Origin: Pelargonium nanum
Taxonomy: Eukaryota; Streptophyta; Magnoliopsida; Geraniales; Geraniaceae
Length of the DNA: 30,378 nucleotides
Reading direction: 5' to 3'
Assembly: GCA_036897485.1 (NCBI GenBank)
Contig: JAYMTF010000777.1
Coordinates: 1-30,378, forward strand
Shown: piece after piece, positions 20,874-30,378 of the stretch
Layout: each line of letters opens with the position of its first letter
Position numbering within the stretch: position 1 is the stretch's first letter
The notes under the pieces: model-generated
Told to the model about the DNA's origin: nothing
Database searches by the model: none
Seen by the model: the letters and a program-made list of their open reading frames with translations, nothing else
Program-made: the position numbers and the translations under genes

Positions 20874-23800
20874 TCACTGAGGTGTCTCCAATAAAGCTTT
20901 GGAATCAGAGGGACCAACCACTCCCTCGCTCAAGAGGCGCATGCCAGCTCCCTGTGAGAACTTCCTTGCGAATAAGAAACAGGGAGCAAATGTAGAATTA
21001 GTTCGGCACCACTCTGTGCGGTACTCAGTCTCGTAGTATACGTGATTAATTTCCTGTTCAAATGAGAATCATGTCAATTAAATATTCAACGACAAAAAAA
21101 AAATGTTTGCCAATATAGAATGCCTAAAATCAAAAGGGATAGAGAGAGTTTTGCGAGCTGGATGAGAGAATGCCTAAAATCAAAAGGGATGGAGAGAGTT
21201 TCGCGAGCTGGATGAGACCTGAGGAAGGCTTTAAATAAGCTGCATATCAGATAGTATCAGCAGTTATTATAAATAGGGGATGTTTCCAATACTGAGAAAC
21301 ATTTTTTTCCTGCCCGACTGAAACTGAACTCTACCCTCTTTTTTATCCAAAAGGATACAATTCTAAATAATGACCAATATAAATGGGGAGCTTCGGACAG
21401 CTGATTGATCTGACTTCTGACCTGACAGTTATTTGGTGCAAACTTGTCTGCCAATCAAATCAAGTTCAACTTTGAAAGGATGGTTTGAAGTTTTAACTGT
21501 GAACTAGCTGACCTAAATCCTTAGCCCTTAAGATCCTCCATGGCACAAAGATGAGCATTTAGCACCAAAAGTCAAAATACTTCCTTAGCTGACCTAAATC
21601 CTTAGCCCTTATGATCCTCCATGGCGCACAGATGAGCAATACTTCCTCAAATGGTTGACTATAGTGAAATTTAAAGGAAAAGACACTAGGGCATTGCTAA
21701 GAGACAGGGCATTCCTTAGACAAGGGTCTATGGAATAAGATAAAAGAAGAAAAGTTAATTCCATCTTCTAATGGAAACTCAGAGAAAAATATCATAGCAA
21801 ACCAATTAATATTGTTACCAAGATAAAAGGTAAACATATGAGCAAATGAGACATACTTCCAAGGTATCCGCGTGAATAGAAAAAATTTAAAATTACACAC
21901 CTTTATCTCTTTGATTCGTTGTGGACTGGCACTTGCATAGTTAAATGTAATAGGATGCCAACCCTTGTTTTCCATTTTTGTTGCAGACAGGTTCCATAAA
22001 GTATAGGTTAATGTTCTTCGCTCAAGTTCACCTTCAAGATCGTTCATCTAATGGAAACATGAAATAGAAGTAAAATAAACTATGCCGGTCAAATGAAATT
22101 CATGACTTTAGTAACAACCACTCCAAGAAAATAGGACTGAAAATGAAGATAAAGTTAACAATAGCAAGATATCGAGTCCCTTACCGCCAGCAATGTTGGC
22201 ATATAGTGTTCATCTGGGATACAATTATGCTGCTTTTGAAGTTTCTGCATAGGTATTGGAAAAACCAGAACAAACTATCATTTGCCTGAATGGAAATAAT
22301 AATGATTCGTAATATCTATCAATAAGAAACAAAAGATATCCACAGAATAATATATTTTAAAAATAAGGGGAAAAAGGAGGGCATAGACATTGCTGAACTA
22401 TACAATTGCATAACTTATACGAAAAACGAGTCTATGAACCGATAGGTGATTTTCTTCCAGGATAAATGTTTGAGATTTTGGCTGCTTTAAAGATCTCCCC
22501 TCTAAATACAAGGTGCATTAGACAATTTCATCCTGCATCTACAAACGTTTTTGCTACTTCCATTGGATCCTCTCAGTTAGCTAAATCTACAATTATAGGA
22601 TACACCTTGCCTTCTCCTATACTCTACAATTATAGGATACACCCTGCCTTCTCCTATACAGTTAGGTGCACTATAGTGCTTCCATTTATCTTTTCTATTG
22701 GTTATATTACATCCCTTTCTCTCAGTTCCAGGACAGCTTTTCAGAAAGTAAGTCATCAAAATTGAAGGACGTGCTCCATCTAGACCCATCCTATTCGTAA
22801 TACCTGCAGGTCACGTTTGGGAACTTGTATTTTGATTTGAAATTCACCAGTATAAAATATGTAATTCACCATTTGAAATTTGGGATTTAAAATGTTATTT
22901 TTCAAATACAAGTATAATGTATGTGAAATCATATAATTTCAAACGGAGCAATAGGGAATTAATCACCCAATAAAGGAATCAGTATATGTAAGCATTAAGA
23001 GGTATGGTTTTAGCACATGATCAACATAAATAGTTCCTCTAAGCAAAAAGAAGCCTACAGTCAGTTCTATTATATCTGGCTGTGCAAGTATCCTTAAATT
23101 TACTCTGTTATGTCCATTTCACCACTAGTTGCCATAATTAACGGGTTAAAGTTAAAATTACTTATTAATTTTGATAGGAGAACCAACTGACTTAATCCTC
23201 CAGGTACACCTTGTTCATGTTCAACCTCAACTGTCCTCCAGGTACACCTTGTTCATGTTCAACCTCAACTGTCTGTTTACAACGCATTATAACATGTGGA
23301 CTGATATTACTGCCCAACGGTGTCAATAAAACAAGATTTGAAGTGCAGCATCAAGAAAAAACAAAATGAAAAGGGGGAGAATACTGATCAACGGTGTCAA
23401 TAAAACAAGATGTGAATTGCGGCATCGAGAAAAAAAAATCCCAACGGCTAAGCAGTGACAATCTTGTTTTCATTACAGACTTGAGATACTTCCGATTGGA
23501 AACATCCAAACAAAATTTAAGAAAAGTTGAGTATATTGAGCCAACCAGGCCAATAGTAGGCCATTATGTTTATTTAAGATTTAGTTCGTGATCAGGATGG
23601 GATGCACTATATCGCTAACCTTTATGTTTGATTAGAATAATAGAAAATAGATTAGCAAATACTTACCAAATTCAGTTTTCCTTTGCTGGCATCTAATGGT
23701 GGGCGTCGCTGTGCAAAGTGAGAAACAGTAAAAATGAGTTTCTATGATTCAGACTTATTAATTGCAGGTTGTGGACAACTGTCACAACTGAATAAGTATA

Positions 23801-26745
23801 TAAATATTGAATGTCAAACATGCAACTTGAATGACACATGCCATTTATAAATTATAATTATAAGAAGTTAAGAACTATCAAGGTATCTCTACAAAGTAAT
23901 TTGTTTTTAAACATAATATCTTCAAACATGAATAAAAGAAGGCACATGGAAGTCTGGTAATCATACAAAACGGAAGGTATATTCTTATGATGGAGTAGAT
24001 GTCACTCCATGAACAGTAATAATTTGATAAAGAGAAAAATGTAAATGACTATTTAAAGATATAGTGAAAATGGAAGACATGATTGCATACCTTGCAAAAC
24101 TTTTTGAAAACAGGAAATGTAACTTCGTCGTCTACAATTACCTCTGCATGGCTGCGAACTAGCGTTATCCACTGAAATTAGAAAAACATATATGACTATG
24201 AGCATACACACAACACAATGAATAGGTAGAAACCAAATGCATATCACTGTCCAAATGAATTATAATGATGATGATAATGAAAACAACTAATGCATTGGTG
24301 ATGAATGAGGTATATTTTGGCTGAATTCATGTGGCTTATCACACGACACACCTTCAAAATGTAAGGCCATTTCAATGGAACTATCATATGAGATTGAACC
24401 CCCTTACCTGGCAGGAGGAATCAAGGAAATCATGGAGTTGTTTTCATATTCTCACACAACATTACCAGTTCAAATTGACTCAATTAGTCATGTCATTTAT
24501 ATCATGAAGGGTCAAAAAGTGGATGTGCCCAGGCTTGAGACAACCTATGCCAGACAAGTGGATGACATGATCGATTAACTAGGATGAATTGACAAAGAGG
24601 CGGGTCTAGTATTGATAAAATAGTTCCATATTTGCATTTTCATATCAAATATGAAACAAATTGGAAACCTTGAACTTCCACTGAACACTCAAACGAGTGT
24701 TCTAAACCATTCATACTCGTGAAGGCCCAGTTTTAATTATATACTCTAACACGCCTCCAAGTGCAAGCCCATTATCGCTTTGTACGCGGCCCATGCACAA
24801 GTTTTCTTCTAGCCTTGTCTTGGAACTTAACATTATTTAATAAGGGTGAGAGTAGACTCAAACTTGTGACTTCTTGGTCAATCAAAGCTTTGATACCATA
24901 TAAGAAAACCAACTCAACTAAAAGTTTAAGTTGACAGTTAAAGGCCCAATTTTAATTATACACTCTAACAATAATGAACTAATGACATTTTTTCCAAATG
25001 TGTTTCCTATTTTGTTTCATAGACTAGATGAACTAAATATAGAAATATAAATTAAAAAGATGGATAACCTGGGATCCTTTTCGCCATTTTTCCCTTGGAA
25101 TTATAGGTGACATTCTAGGGTTGTAACGACCTTCCTTAGCATCAAGAAAGCTACAAAAGAAAACAACTATATACATTTCAGACTTGTACTGTTTTCACAA
25201 TGATGTTAAGAATACAGAAATTTTAATGAAGATGAGTGGGTGAGTGAGTGTGAGTGTGATCGTGTAAAGATGTATATTGCTATTAAACATATGCAGAGAA
25301 CCAGTGCTGGGCACCTCAATTATTAAGGCCCTCCATCTACCTGTCCACGAAACTCCTCGGAGAAGTCATGAGATAGTTGTATATATAGCTAAAGTTGTAC
25401 AAAGGGACACAACTGCCATATAGAATAAGAAAAAAAAAATTAGAGATGTGCCATTGTCAAGTAAATTCACATAAACAAGTTTTTCTTCAAAATCCTATTT
25501 TCTCTCAAATGTTAAAGCAAATGACCTAATTCTAAAACACAACATTTTTCACTACCACTCTCTAGCAAGGTAAGGGAAGCACACAGCAAAAAGCTGTGCT
25601 ATTATCAACATTAGGCCATCAACTTTTGATAAAATATCTTGAGATGAAACTAGTGAATTAGTCAATTTATTCTTCCTCCTTGCATCAAGTGTTTGGGATC
25701 ATTCATTGATTTATTTAAGTATTTTATTAAGAGGAGAACAAATTAATCAGTTAGAATAGTAAGGAACCTAACCTGTCAGAGAGAAGGACGAATCTTTGAT
25801 TTGCCGGATCCTCAAGAGCGGCTGCAAGTAACAGCCTCTCTGCCTCTATCATACTGGATTCCCCCCATCCCACCTACATAATCCAGTTCAAAGACAATAG
25901 ATCAGCATCGACCAGATTCCTTATAAAAAGATAAATATTATTACCGAAGCAAACAATCAGTGGAGCTCATTTCAATTGTTAGGAGAATGTGGGTAAACAA
26001 AGAAAGTTTTAATCAAAATTATTTTCAAGTTTCTTTACTTTGATACAAATCAATAAAATAATCAATTGAATCCAACGGGATAAAGAAACTCATTTTCTTA
26101 TTAATTAACAGCAACCTTCTACCAAACTAATGTTGTTATGAGACAAACCAAAAATAAAAGTAATAACTCATTAAATCCAATGATCTAATCTTGCTTTCAA
26201 GTCACTTTTCCCATGTATAAATATTAATTAAAAACAGTAAAAATCAACAATTTAGTTCATAATTACCTGAATGCTATTATGCAATTGCCTCCCGTAGAAG
26301 AAATGCGACCTCGTGGTTGACCGATCAAACACAAAACCCGGCGCCGAATGAACATGAATAGAGAAGCTTTTCACGTCAGCAAACTACAAAATCCACAGAA
26401 ACGCACTTCCAGTCATTCACAAAATCCCTATCAAATCGCCATCACAATTCAAATTTACCGGAGAGAGAGCGCGAGAAAATTTTAAAAAACAAAAACAATA
26501 ACCTCGAAGAAGGTGTCCCATAGAAAATCGAGCGGGAGGTTTCTGCGGACGAGGAAGAGGAAGGCGATCTTGGGACGGCCGGTGAAGATGCGGCGAGAAA
26601 CTCTTAGGGCGGGGCGGGAGGGAGCGAGGTCGGGCTGGGAGTGGAGCCTGAGAAGAGCGAAGAGACAGAGAGCGACGGAGAAGGCGATCACCAGCTTCCA
26701 GGTCTGCCAGATCAAGTGGCGCACCGGCGGAGCCTTCTTCGTCAT
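20874..26745 (-). CDS. DUF266 / BC10-like core-2/I-branching glycosyltransferase, GT14 (10 exons, 374 aa)
   Basis: Minus-strand exons: 26745-26503, 26383-26267, 25873-25773, 25412-25341, 25150-25069, 24171-24091, 23708-23667, 22244-22185, 22047-21901, 21053-20874. All are GT-AG and phases agree throughout. It is a type II Golgi membrane protein: a short basic cytosolic tail, an anchor at about residues 15-33, a stem, then the Branch domain from PKIAFLFLVRRNLPLDFLW (about 59-76). Further family blocks are PGFVFDRSTTRSHFFYGRQL, WGESSMIEAERLLL, FVLLSDSCVPLYNFSY, SPRSFVDSFLDAKEGRYNP, WRKGSQWITLVRSHAEVIV, PDEHY, LERRTLTYTLWN, GWHPITFNYA and ETEYRTEWC. Rice BC10 of this family affects cell-wall cellulose and arabinogalactan proteins. 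The acceptor and donor here are not known. Start: ATG 26745; another in-frame ATG lies 17 codons upstream (26796) but gives a poorer N-terminus. Confidence 0.93.
21117..21216. repeat. 50-bp tandem duplication in the last intron of the GT14 gene
   Basis: Two copies (21117-21166 and 21167-21216) differ at 2 of 50 positions, so the event is recent. Each contains AGAATGCCTAAAATCAAAAG and GCGAGCTGGATGAG. Confidence 0.9.
21505..21647. repeat. Two-copy duplication (81-bp period) in the last intron of the GT14 gene
   Basis: TAGCTGACCTAAATCCTTAG and ATCCTCCATGG with a GATGAGCA tail start at 21505 and again at 21586. The shared part is 53 bp with three mismatches. The second copy lacks about 20 bp before the ATACTTCCT end. 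Confidence 0.85.
22586..22659. repeat. 37-bp tandem duplication in a GT14 intron
   Basis: Copies at 22586-22622 and 22623-22659 (TCTACAATTATAGGATACAC then CTTGCCTTCTCCTATAC) differ by one base. Confidence 0.9.
23197..23272. repeat. 38-bp perfect tandem duplication in a GT14 intron
   Basis: Two identical copies of a 38-bp unit beginning CCTCCAGGTACACC at 23197-23234 and 23235-23272. No mismatches, so very recent or homogenised. Confidence 0.93.
23315..23437. repeat. Two-copy duplication (74-bp period) in a GT14 intron
   Basis: CAACGGTGTCAATAAAACAA starts at 23315 and again at 23389. About 48 bp are shared with a handful of mismatches, separated by 26 bp that are not repeated after the second copy. 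Confidence 0.85.
24725..24970 (-). mobile_element. TRIM-like LTR retroelement fossil in GT14 intron 5
   Basis: Read on the minus strand, a short LTR-like stretch begins TGTTAGAGTGTATAATTAAA at 24970 and is followed at 24898 by TGGTATCA, the usual start of an initiator-Met-tRNA primer-binding site. A short non-coding interior of about 150 bp leads to a second TGTTAGAGTATATAATTAAA at 24751. The left boundary is where similarity ends, so the second repeat is incomplete. It has no coding capacity. It is old, judging from differences between the repeats. The family is common in dicot genomes. Confidence 0.6.
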
Positions 26746-27776
26746 GCTTCTTCCTGCACTTTCTAGCAGTAACGATTCAGCAACCAAACAGTACAATCCA
26801 GAAAATACCTAAATTCAAAGCAAAAGAGAGTGATTACATGGAACAAAACGTTCAAAGGAGAAGCAGCGGAGCAAGTGCAGGTCATTTATGAAATGCAATG
26901 CGAACCAGAAACGGTGAGTCTCTGTCTCGGAGAAGGAGGTTAGAGAAAACGGAAGGACTGGCTTCGAAGCAAGGAGACCTCGCACGACGCCGTATTGGGT
27001 GGTTTTGTTTCGTGGGCTGTGTTTTGGGCCACGCACTAGCACATGGGCTCTCTCGTGCTATGCGCGTAACGTAATCAGTGGAGTTCACGTCGGGACAGGT
27101 TGGGTGGGTCCCACGAAGAAACAAGTAAAGGTGAGGATGGGATCAGATCGGATTTAGTTCGGATTTCGGGTTATCGTATCGGATAGGACAAATTCACGCA
27201 TTTAACACTAAAATAACCGGATTTGTCTAATCTGATTTAGTTGTTTTTTGCAAGGAAAATCTTATTTGATCCGAAATTGATCGGATCAGATTGGATCGAA
27301 TTTTTCTCGATTCGAATTTCGAATGTCCACATATTCGAATTTAGATTGCCGGCTCTGGGAACAAGGACACCTAAATGGTGCCGTCCATGTGGAAGATTGG
27401 GCATGAAGTTAGGAATATTAGTTGTCATCAAATCATAGTCATAATCGAACACTAAGCATATTTACTAAACCAAGTTAGGAATTGGGTTCTCATATGTGTT
27501 GACTGACACAGCTGAAGGACAGAGACAAGTGTGTGGTGTGTGGTGTGTGGTCGACCTAACTGGGTAGTTTGCGGAGACGATATCGGAAGCTTTTATTGAC
27601 CAAAAGCCATGTATTGTTGTATATGTGGCTAATTTGTTGTCATCTTGTGTTTTATGATCATTTGTTGATACTTAGTATAGTTAATGGAGTAACTCGGTTT
27701 TGACAATATGTTTAACCTTAAAATTATGTCCTCTCTTGCTAGCAACAACGTAACAAGAGAAAACACATAGTAAAAG
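26746..27776. other. 5' flank of the GT14 gene and upstream intergenic DNA
   Basis: No supported gene. The first 300 bp should carry the GT14 promoter and 5' UTR. From about 27130 to 27340 the sequence is rich in CGGAT/TTCGAAT motifs without an open frame. A short tandem run of TGTGTGG lies at about 27530-27551. Confidence 0.55.
27013..27049. promoter_or_regulatory. Three TGGGCY (Site II type) motifs upstream of the GT14 gene
   Basis: TGGGCT at 27013, TGGGCC at 27025 and TGGGCT at 27044 cluster within 37 bp, about 270-305 bp upstream of the GT14 ATG. Such TCP-binding Site II elements are frequent in plant housekeeping promoters and work in either orientation. No TATA box stands out nearby, which fits that class. 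Confidence 0.4.
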
Positions 27777-27885
27777 GTTTTGGCAGGCAATGCAACACAT
27801 CCGGACGCAAAACAATACCATAGCTCATCAGCCATGTGAGGTGCATATGGTGAAAGCAACAAAACAAATGCTTCAATGATCCACC
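27777..27885 (-). pseudogene. Leucyl-tRNA synthetase fragment (organellar/bacterial type)
   Basis: On the minus strand, WIIEAFVLLLSPYAPHMADE and LWYCFASG match the segment just after the catalytic core of bacterial-type leucyl-tRNA synthetases, which usually reads close to IIEPFVLLLAPYAPHMAEEL. About 30 codons are recognisable. Flanking sequence in the same open frame (27629-27967) has no synthetase similarity and nothing else of the roughly 950-aa protein is present. It is thus an isolated relic, possibly of one exon. As I recall, the Arabidopsis chloroplast/mitochondrial enzyme is At4g04350 (EMB2369). Confidence 0.75.
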
Positions 27886-27929
27886 TTGGATGAAAATGTG
27901 AGGAAAGAATCTTTAGGGACAATAAGACA

Positions 27930-28104
27930 CATGTTGGGCCAAGTGGTTCAAAATACTTTGGATTCAATCTGAGGTCTCAAGTTCGAGCTTTCTTGTGACG
28001 GTATGAGTTGAGATTTGTGGGGTGGAGTTTAGGGTGATGCTCTATTTGGAGAGTGAGAAACATTGTTACTTCGAGTATGATGTCTCGTTGCTGATAAAAA
28101 AAAA
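27930..28104 (+). mobile_element. tRNA-derived SINE
   Basis: An A-box-like GGGCCAAGTGG at 27936-27946 and a B-box-like AGTTCGAGCTT at 27980-27990 are spaced as in a pol III promoter. A tRNA-unrelated body of about 100 bp follows and ends in GCTGAT plus nine A at 28096-28104. The phrase GAGGTCTCAAGTTCGAG is typical of plant SINEs. No clear target duplication was found, so the exact 5' end is uncertain. Confidence 0.7.
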
Positions 28105-29461
28105 GTTATGAAGTATTTTTCCAATTTTTCAAAAAATTGTTTTAAAAAAACGAGGTTACTTTTTTAGTTGCACTAATGAGGAGATGTCATCTCAATTTGA
28201 AATATTTTACCTGATGACGGAATACCATAAATTGACCTAGTATAGTTCACAATTAATTTGTTCTATGTGGTCGATTTGCGCAACTATTTAAAAAAACCTT
28301 AGTGGTCGATCTATACATTTTCAAGGTGGTCGACATGCTCAACTCTAATAAACCAAAAACACGGAAATTAATATTAAATAATATCTTTCAATTGATTTCA
28401 AACACAAGCAGGAGTAAATATATGAAACTTCGGAATAAAAGAATAGGCAAACATGTAAGATGATTTCTTCTCTCTCATCCTTTTGCCTCAAACGACACTA
28501 CCTCTTTTACGAAAGTAGATACATAATTCAACACACTTTTAGTGAGATGGATGAGCTTTAATTACGACTTACCATCGAATGAGAATTAATTTAGATTTGA
28601 TAAAACGACTTAAAGGTTTTAACCGCGAGTTTGCAGGATCGCTCAAGAACCTCATGATTTACACCGAAAAAATGTAGCTGCATAATACATTTAGAAGGAG
28701 CAAGCCCGGCCCTGAGCATAGACAAGCAGGGCGACGACCCATAGCCCATGCTCAAGAGACTTACAAGTTGTTAGTATTTTTTCCATAAAATATAACTCTC
28801 TTGTTTTAAGAGGATATTTATGTCATTCTACGTACATGTAAACCCTAGATTTTAGACTATAAAAGGACCTTAGGATCTTCCAAGTTGTGCATAGTTTCTT
28901 GGGAAGGAGGAAAGAGGGGAGAGAAAACCTACAATACAATTGAAGGACACATAAGATTTGTGAGAGATCTCAATAGCAGGTGAAGAGATCTAATATCTCA
29001 TACACAAAAGAGCTATGATTTGTGAAGAGATCTATATTTCAAACACAAATGACATAGTTTGTGAGCAATATTTGATATGAAACATTGGTTTGATTTCTTT
29101 TCAACACAAAATAGAGGTGAAAAGCGAAGCTTTTTTTTGCAATCATGTGAAAAGAAGGTATGAGGCCAAGCTTGTGTGAACCTCGCTTGAGAAGGTATGA
29201 TAGGTTAAGTTTTACTTAGGGTTCCTCATAGTATTCTAAAAAATACATAAATTAGGAATCCTGTTTTTATTTTGATTTATTTATTTGATTTTAAAGAACT
29301 CTTAAAATTCCATAGATTCTATGAGGTGTATTTATTGGAATAAGTATATATGAAGGGTAAGTATTGAGATGACCTAGTGTGGTTTTTATTATTTTAGGGT
29401 CATCAATTTCTGTATTGAAGTTTTTGACATCGGTTAATGGTCGCTCTTTTTTGTGATTTGT
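28105..29461. other. Gene-free repeat-rich right flank
   Basis: No gene recognised. A stretch starting near 28769 (TTGTTAGTATTTTTTCC) with CTATAAAAGG at about 28858-28867 resembles a worn solitary LTR, but no partner repeat, primer site or coding part is visible, so it is not called as an element. Confidence 0.4.
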
Positions 29462-29655
29462 GTTGACAATGGTTTATTCGTCGATGTTGTCCGTCACTTG
29501 CTCGTTCTTGATCACTCTTATTTAGGACACTCGTTGACAATGGTTTATTTGACGACGTTTCTCTTCACTTTCTCGCATTTACTCGCCCTAATTGTGACTA
29601 TTGTTGATAACGATTTATTTGTTGATGTCTCTATTCACTTGCTCTATTCTTTCAT
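29462..29655 (+). repeat. Three diverged copies of a 71-bp tandem repeat
   Basis: GTTGACAATGGTTTATT begins copies at 29462 and 29533, and GTTGATAACGATTTATT at 29603. Each continues with TTCACTT or GTCACTT plus CTC about 30 bp later. An 84-codon frame (29453-29707) spans the array and repeats VDNGLFVDV / VDNDLFVDV, which reflects the DNA repeat and not a known protein. Confidence 0.75.
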
Positions 29656-29907
29656 TGAAAAGACAAACTTAGTAAGTGTATCAACAATATCGACTAGCAC
29701 AAACTAATTAAAATTGGCATTTCACGAGTTTATTCCCGTTTAGATCCAATTAAAAGCGATTGAGACTTGTGCTTCCATATATCACATGCATTTTCTACTT
29801 TCCTTAAATATATTCGGTGTAAATCGAATGTAGTTTATATATTTAATTTAAGTGAAATATTTATATTGTGTTTGTAATACTGTTGAAATTTCTTTAGGTC
29901 TAGTACA

Positions 29908-30070
29908 TACTTCATTCGTTTCAAAATAAGTGTCATGTTTTACTTGCGTTTTGTCTCAAAATAAGCGTTTCTTGTTAATTATGAAGTTAGTTGTGTTTGC
30001 ATCATCAATAATGTCTCTAAGCTAATTAGAATCTCTTAAATTTGTTATAACATATGTGTACGAGAGAAGA
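29908..30070. repeat. Worn Stowaway-type MITE fragment
   Basis: Contains CATTCGTTTCAAAATAAGTG, CTCAAAATAAGCG, ATCAATAATGTCTC and TTAAATTTGTTATAACATATG in the same order as the fragment at 8356-8515. The right terminus is not recognisable. Confidence 0.5.
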
Positions 30071-30378
30071 AGAAGAAAAAATATACAACATAACTAACTT
30101 CTCCTTATTATTTTTTTAACGTGGAAATCAAGTTTGAGACATAGAGCGTATTAAGTTTGACTTTATATGGCATGTTTGTGTCTCATTGATGTTTATCTTT
30201 ACGAGTGTCCGAAATCTTATGTTTTATTGGCTGAAACTCTAAGCCAAGACATAAAGAAAAATGGATTTGGGTGGGCACTTTGTGCCCACATATTCATTGG
30301 GGCGGATATTAATGTTAACTGATGAGGTGTCATCACTTTTTTTTTTTTTTTTCAAAAGTTGAGCTACACAATAGGGGG
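30071..30378. other. Right-edge intergenic DNA
   Basis: AT-rich, with a poly-T run near 30339-30352 and no reading frame or motif that can be supported. Confidence 0.5.

Noticed and set aside
22802-22945. Possible MITE with CACGTTTGGGAAC start in a GT14 intron
   Set aside because: The opposite end is not a convincing inverted match and no target duplication is visible.
24375-24578. 67-codon plus-strand frame in a GT14 intron
   Set aside because: Composition looks somewhat coding-like, but no family was recognised, there is no partner exon, and it runs antisense inside an intron.
26482-26812. Arg-rich plus-strand frame over GT14 exon 1
   Set aside because: Antisense to a well-supported exon; its basic composition comes from the GC-rich coding strand opposite.
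28769-29100. Possible solitary LTR (TGTTAG start, CTATAAAAGG TATA-like box)
   Set aside because: Boundaries, target duplication and primer site could not be seen, and the resemblance is only to general LTR style.
1-30378. tRNA genes, rRNA genes or CRISPR arrays
   Set aside because: No cloverleaf, rRNA core motif or regularly spaced repeat-spacer array was found on reading both strands by eye.

Overview
The window is nuclear DNA from a flowering plant, most likely a eudicot. It is AT-rich, its genes carry GT-AG introns, and its proteins (a WAK-type galacturonan-binding protein, STIG1-like proteins, a DUF266/GT14 glycosyltransferase, PLS-type PPR remains) are plant families. The species cannot be read from the sequence alone.

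Layout from left to right. (1) 734-1939 (+): short membrane protein with a WAK galacturonan-binding domain, three exons. (2) 2156-5685 (-): pectate lyase with three exons. Exon 1 carries a frameshift, and its 2.2-kb first intron is swollen by a 1.1-kb Mutator-like foldback element with a perfect 10-bp target duplication, followed by a second palindromic element. (3) 5.7-8.8 kb: AT-rich intergenic DNA with a foldback MITE. (4) 8813-14150 (-): tandem array of three STIG1-like secreted cysteine-rich proteins, each with 16 cysteines and its own TATA box. The middle gene has a 192-bp intron that looks like a hAT-type MITE insertion. (5) 15728-19152 (+): seven-exon pyridoxal-phosphate homeostasis protein (YggS/PLPBP family) with a Stowaway MITE in intron 2. 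(6) 19470-20215 (+): broken PPR gene fragment. (7) 20874-26745 (-): ten-exon DUF266/BC10-like glycosyltransferase, 374 aa, with a TRIM-like LTR fossil and several two-copy tandem duplications in its introns. (8) 27777-27885 (-): about 35-codon relic of an organellar-type leucyl-tRNA synthetase, then a SINE, then 2.3 kb of gene-free repeat-rich DNA.

The gene order (WAK-GUB, pectate lyase, STIG1, PLP homeostasis, GT14) matches, as I remember it, Arabidopsis At1g11915 to At1g11940. The PPR and leucyl-tRNA synthetase fragments resemble neighbours on a different Arabidopsis segment (At4g04370, At4g04350). This suggests an ancestral block whose duplicate copies lost complementary genes. These locus assignments are from memory and need a synteny check.

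The left part is linked by the cell wall and apoplast: a pectin-binding membrane protein tail-to-tail with a pectin-cleaving enzyme, then secreted STIG1-like proteins. The right part is housekeeping: vitamin B6 homeostasis and Golgi glycosylation. The most unusual signal is the apparent intron birth in the middle STIG1-like gene, where both splice sites lie in the target duplication of the inserted element.
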